A stretch of DNA of 64,000 bases, taken from the NCBI RefSeq assembly GCF_009829925.1, contig NZ_SNVJ01000007.1, positions 1 through 64,000 of the forward strand, in the 5' to 3' direction. Numbering within the stretch: the stretch's first letter is position 1; the number at the start of each line of letters is the position of its first letter. Under the pieces are notes generated by a model. That model was not told the DNA's origin and did no database searches. It saw only the letters and a list, made by a program, of their open reading frames with translations. Both the position numbers and the translations under genes were made by a program. Source of the stretch: Teichococcus coralli (GTDB lineage: Bacteria > Pseudomonadota > Alphaproteobacteria > Acetobacterales > Acetobacteraceae). This document shows, piece by piece, positions 44,825 through 53,378 of the stretch.

Positions 44825-45637
44825 TCAGCCGCCTCGCCTCCGCGGGACAGGCGGCCGCCCCGGCCCGTGTTCCCCGTGCCGCTCGGCCTCGGCCCAGGCG
44901 GGTTCGTCCCGGCAGGCGGCCCAGGCCCCCTCGATCACCCGCACGCGCCGCCCCGGCACCCGCGCCGCCGCCTTGGGCATGAGGCCGTAGAGCTCCTTGT
45001 GCGCTTCCACCATCACCACGCCGGCGAAGCGCGGCGCCAGCACGCGGCCGGCGGCCTCCCAGATGCCGGCGCCGCGCAGCATCAGCCGCGACTGGAAGGG
45101 GGGCATGAACAGCGCCTTGTCCCGCCGCGACACGCTGAACAGGTTGCGCTCCAGCAGCCTGCCGAGCTGGCCAGGGGAATAGGGCCGCCCCTGGCCGAAG
45201 GGGGTGCTTTCCAGGTGCGCCCACATGCCGCGCCGGTTCGGCGCCACCACCAGCAGGCGGCCATCGTCCTTCAGCACGCGCCAGACCTCGCGCAGCATGC
45301 GCCGGGCGTTCTCGGTGTGCTCCAGCCCGTGCACCAGCAGGACGTTGTCGAAGCTGAGGTCCGGAAAGGGCAGCGCCTCGTCCTCCACGCGCACGCAGAG
45401 GCCGGGGCCGCCCGGAGGCCAGGGCACCGCGTCGGCCTCCGGCAGCGCGGCGGAAAGGATGCGCGCCGCGCCGTCCCGCCAGAGCCGCAGGTAGGGCGCG
45501 GCATGCCCGAGGCCGAGGATCTCGCGTCCCGTCAGGTCCGGCCACAGCTTCAGCAGCCGCTCGCGCAGCAGCCTCGCCGCCACCAGCCCGCTGGGGGAGG
45601 CGTAGAAATCCCGGTGCCCGTGGACCTCTGGGTTCAT
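44825..45637 (-). CDS. Class I SAM-dependent methyltransferase
   Basis: 270 residues. The Rossmann-type core is shortened: GREILGLGHAAPYLRLW stands for motif I, and LPFPDLSFDNVLLVHGLEH then LREVWRVLKDDGRLLVVAPN for motifs II-III. A Pro/Arg-rich tail ends the protein. Divergent from gloB, a common alphaproteobacterial pairing. The substrate is unknown. Confidence 0.87.
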   Translation of the reverse strand: MNPEVHGHRDFYASPSGLVAARLLRERLLKLWPDLTGREILGLGHAAPYLRLWRDGAARILSAALPEADAVPWPPGGPGLCVRVEDEALPFPDLSFDNVLLVHGLEHTENARRMLREVWRVLKDDGRLLVVAPNRRGMWAHLESTPFGQGRPYSPGQLGRLLERNLFSVSRRDKALFMPPFQSRLMLRGAGIWEAAGRVLAPRFAGVVMVEAHKELYGLMPKAAARVPGRRVRVIEGAWAACRDEPAWAEAERHGEHGPGRPPVPRRRGG

Positions 45638-45706
45638 AAGCTCGATATAGGTCCCTGTTCGAAGCCTGACACGCCCTTGCCTGGGTCCGCGAGAAGGAGA
45701 ACCGCC

Positions 45707-46435
45707 ATGGCCGTCACCGTCCAGGCCGTGCCCTGCCTGTCCGACAACTATGCCTGGCTGCTGCGCGACACTGCGAGCGGAACCGTGGCGCTCTGCGACC
45801 CCGGCGAGGCGAAGCCGGCGATCGAGGCGATCGAGGCCGGTGGCGGGCGCTGCGACATTATCCTGCTGACCCACCACCACGCCGATCATATCGACGGCGT
45901 GGAGGAGATCCGTGCCCGCTATGGCGCGAAGGTGATCGGCGCGGACGCCGACGCGCACCGGCTGCCGAAGCTGGATATGGCGGTTTCGCCGGGCGACATG
46001 GTGCGGGTGGGCGAATCGAATGGGCGGGTGATCGACAGCCCCGGCCACACCATTGGCCACGTCGCCTACCACTTCCCCGAGGGCCATGTGCTGCTCTGCG
46101 GCGACACGCTGTTCTCGCTCGGCTGCGGGCGGCTGCTGGAGGGCACGGCGGAGGACATGTTCCGCGCGCTTTCCCTGCTGAAGGCGCTGCCTCCGGAAAC
46201 GCTGGTCTGCTGCGGCCATGAATACACCGCCAGCAACGCGCGCTTCGCCCTCACGGTGGAGCCGGGCAATGCCGCGCTGAAGGCGCGTGCCCGCGAGGTC
46301 GAGGCGGCCCGCGCCGCAGGCCAGCCCACCCTGCCCGTGACGCTGGGGCAGGAGCTGGAAACCAACCCGTTCCTCCGCGCGGAGTCCGCCGGGGAACTGG
46401 GGCGGATCCGCACCGCCAAGGACAATTTCCGCTGA
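45707..46435 (+). CDS. gloB: Hydroxyacylglutathione hydrolase (glyoxalase II)
   Basis: Hydrolyses S-lactoylglutathione in methylglyoxal detoxification. The metallo-beta-lactamase motif THHHADH is at residues 55-61. Further ligands are in DSPGHTIGHVAYH, LLCGDTLFSLGCGRLLEG and CCGHEYTASNARFA. The C-terminal ETNPFLRAES is typical of glyoxalase II. 242 residues; a good GAAGGAGA ribosome site. Confidence 0.95.
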   Translation: MAVTVQAVPCLSDNYAWLLRDTASGTVALCDPGEAKPAIEAIEAGGGRCDIILLTHHHADHIDGVEEIRARYGAKVIGADADAHRLPKLDMAVSPGDMVRVGESNGRVIDSPGHTIGHVAYHFPEGHVLLCGDTLFSLGCGRLLEGTAEDMFRALSLLKALPPETLVCCGHEYTASNARFALTVEPGNAALKARAREVEAARAAGQPTLPVTLGQELETNPFLRAESAGELGRIRTAKDNFR

Positions 46436-46457
46436 ACCTCAGCCAGGGAAACGCACC

Positions 46458-47054
46458 ATGAAGCTGTTCCACTCGCCTTCCAGCCCCTTTGTCCGCAAGG
46501 TCATGGCCTGCGCGCTGCTGCGCGGCCTCGCCAGCCGGATCGAGCTGGTCCCGACCAACCCGCACACCAGCCCCGAAGGGCTGCTGGCGATGAACCCGCT
46601 TTCCAAGGTGCCCTGCCTGGCCACCGACGAGGGCCAGGCCATCTACGACAGCCCGGTGATCTGCGAGTACCTCGACGGGCTGGGCGATGCCGCCTCGCTC
46701 TACCCCGCCGGCCCGGCGCGGATCGCGGCGAAGACCATGGAGGCCCTGGCCGACGGCATCATGGATGCCGCCGTCGCCCGCCGCATGAGCATGGGGCTGG
46801 CGCAGGACGAGGGGCGCACCGCCTTCCAGTCCCGCCAGCAGGCCGCCGTGGCGCGGGCGCTCGACGTGCTGGAGGCGGCGCCGCCACAGGGCCTGGCCGA
46901 TATCGGCGCCGTCGCCGTGGCCTGCGCGCTGGGCTACCTGGACTTCCGCTTCGGCCACGAGCCCTGGCGCGAGGCGCATCCGAAGCTGGCGGCGTGGTAT
47001 TCGGACGTCTCCGCCCATCCGGCGCTGAGCCGCACCGCGCCGCCGCCGGCATGA
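46458..47054 (+). CDS. Glutathione S-transferase family protein
   Basis: 198 residues. The thioredoxin-like N-terminal domain has MKLFHSPSSPFVRKVMACAL (Ser/Cys region), NPLSKVPCLATDEG with cis-Pro, and DSPVICEYLDG for glutathione binding. The C-terminal helical domain follows from about residue 85. It sits just after gloB and probably belongs to the same electrophile-detoxification transcript. Overlaps the next gene by four bases. Confidence 0.92.
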   Translation: MKLFHSPSSPFVRKVMACALLRGLASRIELVPTNPHTSPEGLLAMNPLSKVPCLATDEGQAIYDSPVICEYLDGLGDAASLYPAGPARIAAKTMEALADGIMDAAVARRMSMGLAQDEGRTAFQSRQQAAVARALDVLEAAPPQGLADIGAVAVACALGYLDFRFGHEPWREAHPKLAAWYSDVSAHPALSRTAPPPA

Positions 47055-47524
47055 TCCGCGCCGCCATGCCTGACCTGCGCGATCCCGCCCTTCCTGTCGC
47101 CGAAGTCATCGCGGCGCTTCGCCTCGCCCCCCATCCGGAGGGCGGGCATTACCGCGAGATCTGGCGCGACAGGCCGGCGGCAGGCGGGCGCGGGGCAGGC
47201 ACGGCGATCTACTTCCTGCTCGCCGCCGGCGAGCGCAGCCACTGGCACCGGGTGGACGCCGCCGAGGCCTGGCACTGGTATGCCGGCGCCCCGCTGCGGC
47301 TCTCCATCGCCAGCGAGGCAGGGGCCCGGACCGAGCACCGGCTCGGCCCCGACCTCGGCGGCGGCGAGGCACCCTTCGCCGTGGTTCCGCCGGGCGAATG
47401 GCAGGCGGCGGAAAGCCTGGGCACCTGGACGCTGGCGGGATGCACCGTCAGCCCCGCCTTCGACTTCGCCGGCTTCACCCTGGCGCCGCCGGGCTGGGAA
47501 CCGGCAGGGAAGGCCGGCCGTTGA
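47051..47524 (+). CDS. Cupin protein of the DUF985 family
   Basis: 157 residues. The family opening is VIAALRLAPHPEGGHYREIW, with TAIYFLLAAGERSHWHRVDA and EAWHWYAGAPL later. DUF985 proteins are single cupins of unclear function, and plant or fungal relatives are little studied. ATG 47051 overlaps the GST stop (ATGA). The end overlaps the next methyltransferase (TTGA). Confidence 0.88.
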   Translation: MIRAAMPDLRDPALPVAEVIAALRLAPHPEGGHYREIWRDRPAAGGRGAGTAIYFLLAAGERSHWHRVDAAEAWHWYAGAPLRLSIASEAGARTEHRLGPDLGGGEAPFAVVPPGEWQAAESLGTWTLAGCTVSPAFDFAGFTLAPPGWEPAGKAGR

Positions 47525-48129
47525 GCGAGGCGGCCGCCTGGGACGCGCGCTACGCGGCCGGCACCTGGCTCTTCGGCCAGGCGCCCAACCGCTATCTCCA
47601 CAGTCTCGCTCCCTGGCTGCGGCCTGGAATGCGCGCCCTGGCGCTGGGCGACGGCGAGGGCCGCAACGGCGTCTGGCTCGCCGGGCAGGGGCTGGACGCG
47701 ACCGCGGTGGACTGGTCGGCCACCGGCATGGCCCGCGCCGCCGGCTTCGCCGCCGCGCGCGGCGTGCCGCTGGCAACGGTGGTGGCCGACCTCACCCGCT
47801 GGGACTGGCCGGAAGCCGGTTTCGACCTGATCGCCTGGGTCTTCGTGCACATGCCGCCGGCCGACCGCGCCCTGGTGGCCGCGGCGGCGCAGCGGGCGCT
47901 GGCGCCGGGCGGGCTGTTGCTGCTGGAAGGCTTCACCCTCGCCCAGGGCGGCCGCCGCAGCGGCGGGCCGAAGGACCCGGACCTGCTCTGGACCCGGGAA
48001 GCGGCGGAAGCGGCCTTCCCGGGGCTGACGCTGCTCGAGTGCCTGGAAGGCACCGTGCGGCTCGATGAGGGCCCGCGTCATCAGGGCCCCGCCGAAGTGG
48101 TGCGGGGGCTCTGGCGGAAGCCGGGCTGA
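47521..48129 (+). CDS. SAM-dependent methyltransferase
   Basis: 202 residues beginning with TTG, which overlaps the cupin stop. The segments WDARYAAGTWLFGQAPNRYL, ALALGDGEGRNGVWLAGQGLD (motif I) and WVFVHMPPADRA followed by LAPGGLLLLEGF resemble TehB/UbiE-like small-molecule methyltransferases. Last gene of the gloB-GST-cupin run. Confidence 0.88.
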   Translation: MSEAAAWDARYAAGTWLFGQAPNRYLHSLAPWLRPGMRALALGDGEGRNGVWLAGQGLDATAVDWSATGMARAAGFAAARGVPLATVVADLTRWDWPEAGFDLIAWVFVHMPPADRALVAAAAQRALAPGGLLLLEGFTLAQGGRRSGGPKDPDLLWTREAAEAAFPGLTLLECLEGTVRLDEGPRHQGPAEVVRGLWRKPG

Positions 48130-48148
48130 GGAAACCCGGGCAGGAGGT

Positions 48149-48182
48149 CCCTGAACCCCTTCATCCTTCCCGCAGTTCAGGG
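48149..48182. terminator. Possible terminator between convergent genes
   Basis: CCCTGAAC (48149-48156) pairs with GTTCAGGG (48175-48182) around an 18-base loop. It lies between the methyltransferase and the convergent EamA transporter. No T-tract follows on either strand. Confidence 0.4.
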
Positions 48183-48204
48183 CCGCGCCCGCCGGGCGCC
48201 TCCA

Positions 48205-49062
48205 CTAGGCCGGCAGCCGGCGTGGCCGCTGCCATGAGGCGAGGATTCCGCCCCCCGCCACCAGCAGGGCGGCAATCAGGACGCGCTCATCCGCCCGCCC
48301 TTCCCCGGCCGCCACCAGCAGCAGGGTGGACAGCACGGGAATCGAGTAGGCCAGGGTGCCGAGCAGGCGCGGATCGCCGCGCTTCATGCCGAGATCCCAG
48401 AGGAAAAAGGCGGAGCCGACCGGCCCCAGGCCCAGCAGCAGGATAGCCAGCGCCTGCCGGGCATCCGGCCAGACCGTCACCTCGAAGGCCAAGTGCAGCG
48501 CCCCGGCCAGAAGGGCGCTGACCAGGCAGAAGCCCGCCACCGCCTCGGTGGGCACGCGGGCCAGGCGGCGGGCGGTGACGGAATAGGTCGCCCAGACCAC
48601 CGCCCCGGCCACCGCGCAGAGGAAGCCCGGCAGCGCACCGGCGGGAAAGCGGGCGCCGCCGCCGACCAGCAGGGCACAGCCCGCGAAGCCCAGCGCCACC
48701 CCCAGCAGGCGGCGGCCGCCGAGCGGCATGCCGAGCAGCAGGCCGGAGAGCAGCACGATCAGCAGCGGCCAGAGATAGTTCAGCAGGTTGGCCTCAACCG
48801 CGGGCGCCAGGGCGAGCGCCGCGAAATACAGCGCGTGGTAGCCGAACAAGCCGCCGACGCCATGCGCCCAGGCCCGCTTCTCCTGCCGCAGCAGGCCGAG
48901 CGAACCGCGCGCGGCAACCACGCCCAGCCCGAGCAGGCCACCCACCGCCATGCTCAGCGCGGTGAGCTGCAGCGGCGGCACCCCCGCCGCCAGGCGGGCC
49001 AGCACGCCGAGGAAGGCCCAGAGCAGGATGGCGCCGCAGCCGACCAGCGTGGCCCGGTTCAT
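48205..49062 (-). CDS. EamA/DMT family transporter
   Basis: 285-residue membrane protein with ten predicted helices in two EamA repeats (GAILLWAFLGVLARLAAGVP and AVAGAVVWATYSVTARRLAR). Related aromatic amino acid or metabolite exporters include YddG/YedA-like proteins. FFLWDLGMKRGDP resembles the YddG signature. Substrate unknown. Confidence 0.9.
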   Translation of the reverse strand: MNRATLVGCGAILLWAFLGVLARLAAGVPPLQLTALSMAVGGLLGLGVVAARGSLGLLRQEKRAWAHGVGGLFGYHALYFAALALAPAVEANLLNYLWPLLIVLLSGLLLGMPLGGRRLLGVALGFAGCALLVGGGARFPAGALPGFLCAVAGAVVWATYSVTARRLARVPTEAVAGFCLVSALLAGALHLAFEVTVWPDARQALAILLLGLGPVGSAFFLWDLGMKRGDPRLLGTLAYSIPVLSTLLLVAAGEGRADERVLIAALLVAGGGILASWQRPRRLPA

Positions 49063-49128
49063 GTCGGGCGCCCTGCAACCGGAGCATGACCCTGGCGTTG
49101 CGCCGGCGAGTCATCAAGGAGTTGTGTC

Positions 49129-49488
49129 ATGGGGTTCCTGGCCCGCACCGTCATCACGGCCTTCGCCTTCTGGTGCGCGGACATGCTGATCGACGGGATC
49201 GCCTTCGCCGGGCCGTTCACGCTGTTCATCGCCGCCATCATCTTCGGCATCGTCAACGCCCTGATCCGGCCGGTGCTGATGCTGCTCTCGCTGCCGCTCA
49301 ACATCATCACTCTGGGCCTGTTCACCCTGGTGGTGAACGCGGCCATGTTGGGACTGACGGCGCTGGTCATGCCGGGAATGCAGGTCTCCGGCTTCTGGGC
49401 CGCGTTCTTCGGGGCGATCATCGTCGCCCTGGTGTCCTGGCTCGTCAACCGGGCCATCGGCGACCGCGAGGCGACGGCGGCACGCTGA
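49129..49488 (+). CDS. Phage-holin-superfamily-IV-like membrane protein
   Basis: 119 residues with four membrane helices. Segments FTLFIAAIIFGIVNALIRPV and LSLPLNIITLGLFTLVVNAA are the hallmark of the chromosomal family named after mycobacterial four-helix holins. There is no phage context here; the family is widespread in bacteria and of unknown function. An AAGGAG ribosome site precedes the ATG. Confidence 0.9.
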   Translation: MGFLARTVITAFAFWCADMLIDGIAFAGPFTLFIAAIIFGIVNALIRPVLMLLSLPLNIITLGLFTLVVNAAMLGLTALVMPGMQVSGFWAAFFGAIIVALVSWLVNRAIGDREATAAR

Positions 49489-49530
49489 AGCGGCTGGCCG
49501 GGGAGCCGCACGCCCCGGCCAGCCCGCGCC

Positions 49531-50253
49531 TCAGTACATGTGCTGACCGCCGTTGATGGAGAGGGTGGAGCCGGTGATGAAGTCGGCGTCGTCGGCGGTG
49601 AGGAAGCAGACGCCGCGGGCGATGTCGTCGGCCGTGCCGAGCCGGCCGCGCGGGATGCGCGCGATGATCTTCTGCAGCACGTCCTCCGGCACGGCGCGCA
49701 CCATCTCGGTGTCCACATAGCCCGGGGCAATGGCGTTGACGGTGATCCCGACCCGGGCACCCTCCTGCGCCAGCGCCTTGGTGAAGCCGTGGATGCCCGA
49801 CTTGGCGGCGGCGTAGTTCACCTGCCCGTACTGGCCGGCCTGGCCGTTGATCGAGCCGATGTTGACGATGCGGCCGAACTTGCGGCTGTTCATCCCGTCC
49901 CAGACCAGCTTGCACAGGTTGAAGCAGGAGCCGAGATTGGTGTCGATCACCGCGTCCCACATCTCGCGGTCCATCTTCTTCATGGTGCCGTCCCGCGTGA
50001 TGCCCGCGTTGTTCACCAGGATCTCGATGGCGCCGTGCTCGGCCTCGATCCTGGCCACCGCTTCCTGGCAGGCGGCGAAGCTCGAGACGTCGAACTTGAT
50101 GGTTGGAATGCCGGTGCGCTCGGTGAAGGCCTGGGCAGCGGCGTCGTTGCCCGCGTAGGAGGCGACCACCTTGCGGCCCATCTTGTGCAGGTGCTCGCTG
50201 ATGGCGGCGCCAATGCCGCGCTGCCCGCCAGTGACGAGTGCCACTCGTGCCAT
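49531..50253 (-). CDS. phaB: Acetoacetyl-CoA reductase
   Basis: NADPH-dependent short-chain dehydrogenase, 240 residues, making (R)-3-hydroxybutyryl-CoA for PHB. Motifs: VTGGQRGIGAAIS (cofactor), NNAGITRDGTMKKM, and the active site GSINGQAGQYGQVNYAAAKS with Ser, Tyr and Lys. The wording TRDGTMKKMDREMWDAVIDTN matches PhaB more than FabG. It lies about 9 kb from phaA, not in the same operon. The TAGGAGAAG ribosome site precedes ATG 50253. Confidence 0.92.
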   Translation of the reverse strand: MARVALVTGGQRGIGAAISEHLHKMGRKVVASYAGNDAAAQAFTERTGIPTIKFDVSSFAACQEAVARIEAEHGAIEILVNNAGITRDGTMKKMDREMWDAVIDTNLGSCFNLCKLVWDGMNSRKFGRIVNIGSINGQAGQYGQVNYAAAKSGIHGFTKALAQEGARVGITVNAIAPGYVDTEMVRAVPEDVLQKIIARIPRGRLGTADDIARGVCFLTADDADFITGSTLSINGGQHMY

Positions 50254-50393
50254 AGGAGAAGCCTCCCTTCCCAAAAAGAATTTGGCGGCACCGCGACGGC
50301 GCCGCCCGCCTATGGCATCACAGCGCCAGCCGAGATGCCACGCCCCTGTGCTGAATCAAGTTCTTGTGGTTGCGGTTTCCGGGCGGAGCCGGC

Positions 50394-51413
50394 TCAACGC
50401 AACGGCAGCGCGTACATCAAGCCGCCGCGTTTCCACAGGTCGTTGAGGCCGCGCTCAAGGCCGATCGGCGAATCCTTTCCAAGCGTGCGCTCGAACACCT
50501 CGCCGTAGTTGCCGACCTGGCGGACCACCTGAAAGGCCCAGTCCTCCGGCAGACCGAGCGCCTTGCCGAAGCCGGGCGCCACGCCAAGCATGCGCTGCAG
50601 GTTGGGGTCGGGGCTGGCGCGCATCGCCTCGACATTCTCGCGGGTGAGGCCGAGCTCCTCCGCCTCGATCATCGCCATCAGCGTCCAGGCGACAATGTCG
50701 CGCCACTCCTCGTCGCCATGGCGAACCATCGGGCCGAGCGGCTCCTTGCTGATGCGCTCGGCGAAGATCACATGCGCCGCCGGGTCGCGCAGGGCGGAGA
50801 CGCGCAACGCCGCGAGCTGGGAGGCGTCGGTGGTCATGGCGTCGCAACGGCCGGACTGGTAGGCGGCCGTCATCTCATCCATCGAGGAGAGCACGACGGG
50901 CTGGATGGCGATCTTCTCGCGCCGGGCGAAGTCGCCGAGGTTCAGCTCGCTGGTCGAGCCGGGCAGCACGCAGACCGTGGCGCCGTCGAGTTGCCTGGCC
51001 GCGGTGAGGCCGGCGGACTTGTGCACCATGAAGCTCTGGCCGTCATAGAAGTTCACGCCGGCCATGTTGAAGCCCAGCGCGGTGTCGCGCGTCAGCGTCT
51101 GGGTGACGTTGCGTGCCAGGAGGTCGATCTCGCCGCCCTGCAGCGCCACGAAGCGGGTCTGGTAGGTGGTGGGAACGAAGCGGACCCTGGCGGCGTCGCC
51201 CAGCGTCGCGGCGGCCACGGCGCGGCAGAACTCGGCGTCCAGCCCTTGGTAGTTGCCCCGGCTGTCGGGGGCGGAGAAACCGGCCACGCCGGTGTTGACC
51301 CCGCACACGACCTGCCCGCGGGAGCGAACGCCCTCCAGGGTCGGGCCAGCGTTGGCCGGCAGCGCGGCCAGGAGGGTGGGCAAGAGGGCCAGCAGGCCCA
51401 GAGCATGGCGCAT
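50394..51413 (-). CDS. Amino acid ABC transporter substrate-binding protein (AapJ/BztA-like)
   Basis: 339 residues with a signal peptide ending ALPANA. The binding-protein body has VVCGVNTGVAGFSAPDSRGN then YQGLDAEFCRAVAAATLGD, NVTQTLTRDT and GNYGEVFERTLG. This pattern matches the general L-amino acid binding proteins. The matching permease and ATPase genes are not adjacent, so this is an orphan copy here. Confidence 0.92.
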   Translation of the reverse strand: MRHALGLLALLPTLLAALPANAGPTLEGVRSRGQVVCGVNTGVAGFSAPDSRGNYQGLDAEFCRAVAAATLGDAARVRFVPTTYQTRFVALQGGEIDLLARNVTQTLTRDTALGFNMAGVNFYDGQSFMVHKSAGLTAARQLDGATVCVLPGSTSELNLGDFARREKIAIQPVVLSSMDEMTAAYQSGRCDAMTTDASQLAALRVSALRDPAAHVIFAERISKEPLGPMVRHGDEEWRDIVAWTLMAMIEAEELGLTRENVEAMRASPDPNLQRMLGVAPGFGKALGLPEDWAFQVVRQVGNYGEVFERTLGKDSPIGLERGLNDLWKRGGLMYALPLR

Positions 51414-51584
51414 GATCGGGTCACTTCACAAATCGATGGCGCGAGCCTATGGGCATAAATGCAACACCGCCAAGCCCGATCGTTGCGGCATGCATTTCAC
51501 TGTTGCCGCTGGAGCCAAAAAACCATAGTCACAGCAATGTGATACGATGCACCCCCGCGCGTATCGTCATTCGGGCCGGACACG

Positions 51585-51794
51585 ATGACCGCCTCTGCGA
51601 CTTCTGCGTGCCTCTCCTCGGCAAGCCTTGAGAAGCAAGTGGACCAGGAAGCGCTGCTGCTGATGCTGTCCTACATCGAGGCGGAATGCCGCCGGCTGGG
51701 TGTGCCGGAGGCGGCCCGGCACGCGGCGCTGGCGGCGGCGGCGCTGTCGGACTCCCCGTCGCAGGTCCTCGCCGCCACCATCACCCTTCAGTAA
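51585..51794 (+). CDS. Small helical protein, related to the next small gene
   Basis: 69 residues from ATG 51585, or 51 residues from GTG 51639, which has a better GAGAAG ribosome site. The body LLLMLSYIEAECRRLGVPEA then ARHAALAAAALS forms two predicted helices. The arrangement of L-x(n)-E-x-C-x3-G-x2-EAA and an Ala-rich second helix is shared with the protein encoded at 51875-52063, so the two look like a diverged tandem pair. Function unknown. Confidence 0.6.
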   Translation: MTASATSACLSSASLEKQVDQEALLLMLSYIEAECRRLGVPEAARHAALAAAALSDSPSQVLAATITLQ

Positions 51795-51874
51795 TGCCCG
51801 GCACGTCCTGGCCCCGTCAGGGCAGCGGGCCTCAGCGCCGCCACGCGCAACAACCTTGAGCCGAGCCGATTCCC

Positions 51875-52063
51875 ATGGATACCCCGATCGCCGCCGTTCT
51901 CTGGACCAACCAGGCGCAACGTGACGTGCAGGCCGTGCTGCGCCTGATGACCCATGTCGAGCGCTGCTGCCTTGACGCGGGCTCGGAGGAGGCCGCGAGC
52001 CTGGTGGCGGCCGCCATGTCGGCGCTGCTGCGCGACTGCGCCGCCCGCAAGCGGGCGGCCTGA
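51875..52063 (+). CDS. Small helical protein, related to the previous small gene
   Basis: 62 residues, MDTPIAAVLWTNQAQRDVQA then VLRLMTHVERCCLDAGSEEA and ASLVAAAMSALLRDC. Two predicted helices joined by a G-x-EEAA turn mirror its neighbour 80 bases upstream. Two adjacent cysteines (CC) occur where the neighbour has one. No family is recognised; a weak ribosome site leaves expression to be confirmed. Confidence 0.55.
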   Translation: MDTPIAAVLWTNQAQRDVQAVLRLMTHVERCCLDAGSEEAASLVAAAMSALLRDCAARKRAA

Positions 52064-52067
52064 AGCC

Positions 52068-53378
52068 TCAGGGCGCCGGCAGCGCGGCGGGCCGGGGTCC
52101 GCCCGCCATCCAGTCCAGCAGTTCCACGGTGTGGACGGCCGGCATCGTTCCGTCGCCGAGCTGGGTCAGGCAGCCGATATTGCCGCTGGCGATCACCGTG
52201 GCGCCGGTGCGCGCCAGGTTGTGCTGCTTGCGCGCCTTGAGCTGCGCCGCGATCTCCGGCTGCAGCAGATTGTAGGTGCCCGCCGAGCCGCAGCAGAGAT
52301 GCGGCTCGGCCGGCTCCTTCACCGTGAAGCCGGCTCTGGACAGCAACTGCTTCGGTGCGGCGGTGATCTTCTGGCCGTGCTGCAGGCTGCAGGCGGCGTG
52401 ATAGGCGACGGTCAGCCCCGGCACCTCGCGTGATGGCGCGTAGCCGAAGCGCAGCAGCACCTCGGAAATATCCTTGGCGCGCTCCGCCACCGCCGCGGCG
52501 CGCGCCGGCCAGGCGCCGGCCTCGGCGCGGAACATGAAGCCGTAGTCCTTGACCGTGGTGCCGCAGCCCGAGGCGTTCACCACCACGGCGTCCAGCCCCT
52601 CGCCGTCGATCTCGCGCGTCCAGGCCTCGATGTTGGCGCGGGCCAGCGCCATCGCGGCGTCGTGCTGGCCCATGTGGTGGTTCAGCGCGCCGCAGCAGCC
52701 CTGCCCGGCGGTGACCACCACCTCCACCCCCATGCGCGTCAGCAAACGGATGGTGGCCTCGTTGATCGAGGGGGCCAGCACGGTCTGCGCGCAGCCGGTC
52801 AGCAGCGCCACACGCCCGCGGCGCGGACCCTGGGCGGGATGAACCTGGGGGCGCGCGGTGTCGCCGCCGGCGGGCAGCTGTCGCGGCGCCAGGTCCAGCA
52901 TGGCGCGCAGGCGCCGGGCGGTGGTGCCGCGCGCCGGCAGCATGCCGCGCAGGGGTCGGGCGAGGCGCGCCGCCGCCAGCGCCAGGCGGAACCGGCGCGG
53001 ATAGGGCAGCATGGTGCCGAGGAGGTGGCGCAGCGCACGCTCCGGCCAGGGGCGTGTGTAGGTTTCCTCGATGTAGCGGCGGGCATGGTCCACCAGGTGC
53101 ATGTAGTGCACGCCCGAGGGGCAGGTGGTCATGCAGGAAAGGCAGGAGAGGCAGCGGTCCACGTGCCGCACCTCGGCCTCGCCAGCCGGCCGGCCGCTCT
53201 CCAGCATGTCCTTGATGAGGTAGATGCGCCCACGCGGCGAATCCAGCTCGTCGCCGAGCAGCACGAAGGTCGGGCAGGTGGCGGTGCAGAAGCCGCAATG
53301 CACGCAGGTCCGCAGGATGGTGTTGGATTCCCGCGTGTCGGGATCGGCAAGCTGGTTGGGGGTGAAGTTGGTCTGCAT
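52068..53378 (-). CDS. glcF: Glycolate oxidase iron-sulfur subunit GlcF
   Basis: 436 residues. Two 4Fe-4S motifs are present: CVHCGFCTATCP (about 25-36) and CLSCLSCMTTCP (about 76-87). Two CCG-type cysteine domains follow (GCCGALNHHMG and CCGSAGTYNLL), as in the heterodisulfide-reductase-like GlcF. It accepts electrons from GlcD and passes them toward quinone. It is separated from glcD-glcE by an opposite-strand gene and must have its own promoter at 53379-53552. Confidence 0.95.
   Translation of the reverse strand: MQTNFTPNQLADPDTRESNTILRTCVHCGFCTATCPTFVLLGDELDSPRGRIYLIKDMLESGRPAGEAEVRHVDRCLSCLSCMTTCPSGVHYMHLVDHARRYIEETYTRPWPERALRHLLGTMLPYPRRFRLALAAARLARPLRGMLPARGTTARRLRAMLDLAPRQLPAGGDTARPQVHPAQGPRRGRVALLTGCAQTVLAPSINEATIRLLTRMGVEVVVTAGQGCCGALNHHMGQHDAAMALARANIEAWTREIDGEGLDAVVVNASGCGTTVKDYGFMFRAEAGAWPARAAAVAERAKDISEVLLRFGYAPSREVPGLTVAYHAACSLQHGQKITAAPKQLLSRAGFTVKEPAEPHLCCGSAGTYNLLQPEIAAQLKARKQHNLARTGATVIASGNIGCLTQLGDGTMPAVHTVELLDWMAGGPRPAALPAP

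Noticed and set aside
49129-49488. Phage remnant, suggested by the holin-like protein
   Set aside because: No other phage gene or attachment site is nearby. This four-helix family is a widespread chromosomal family.
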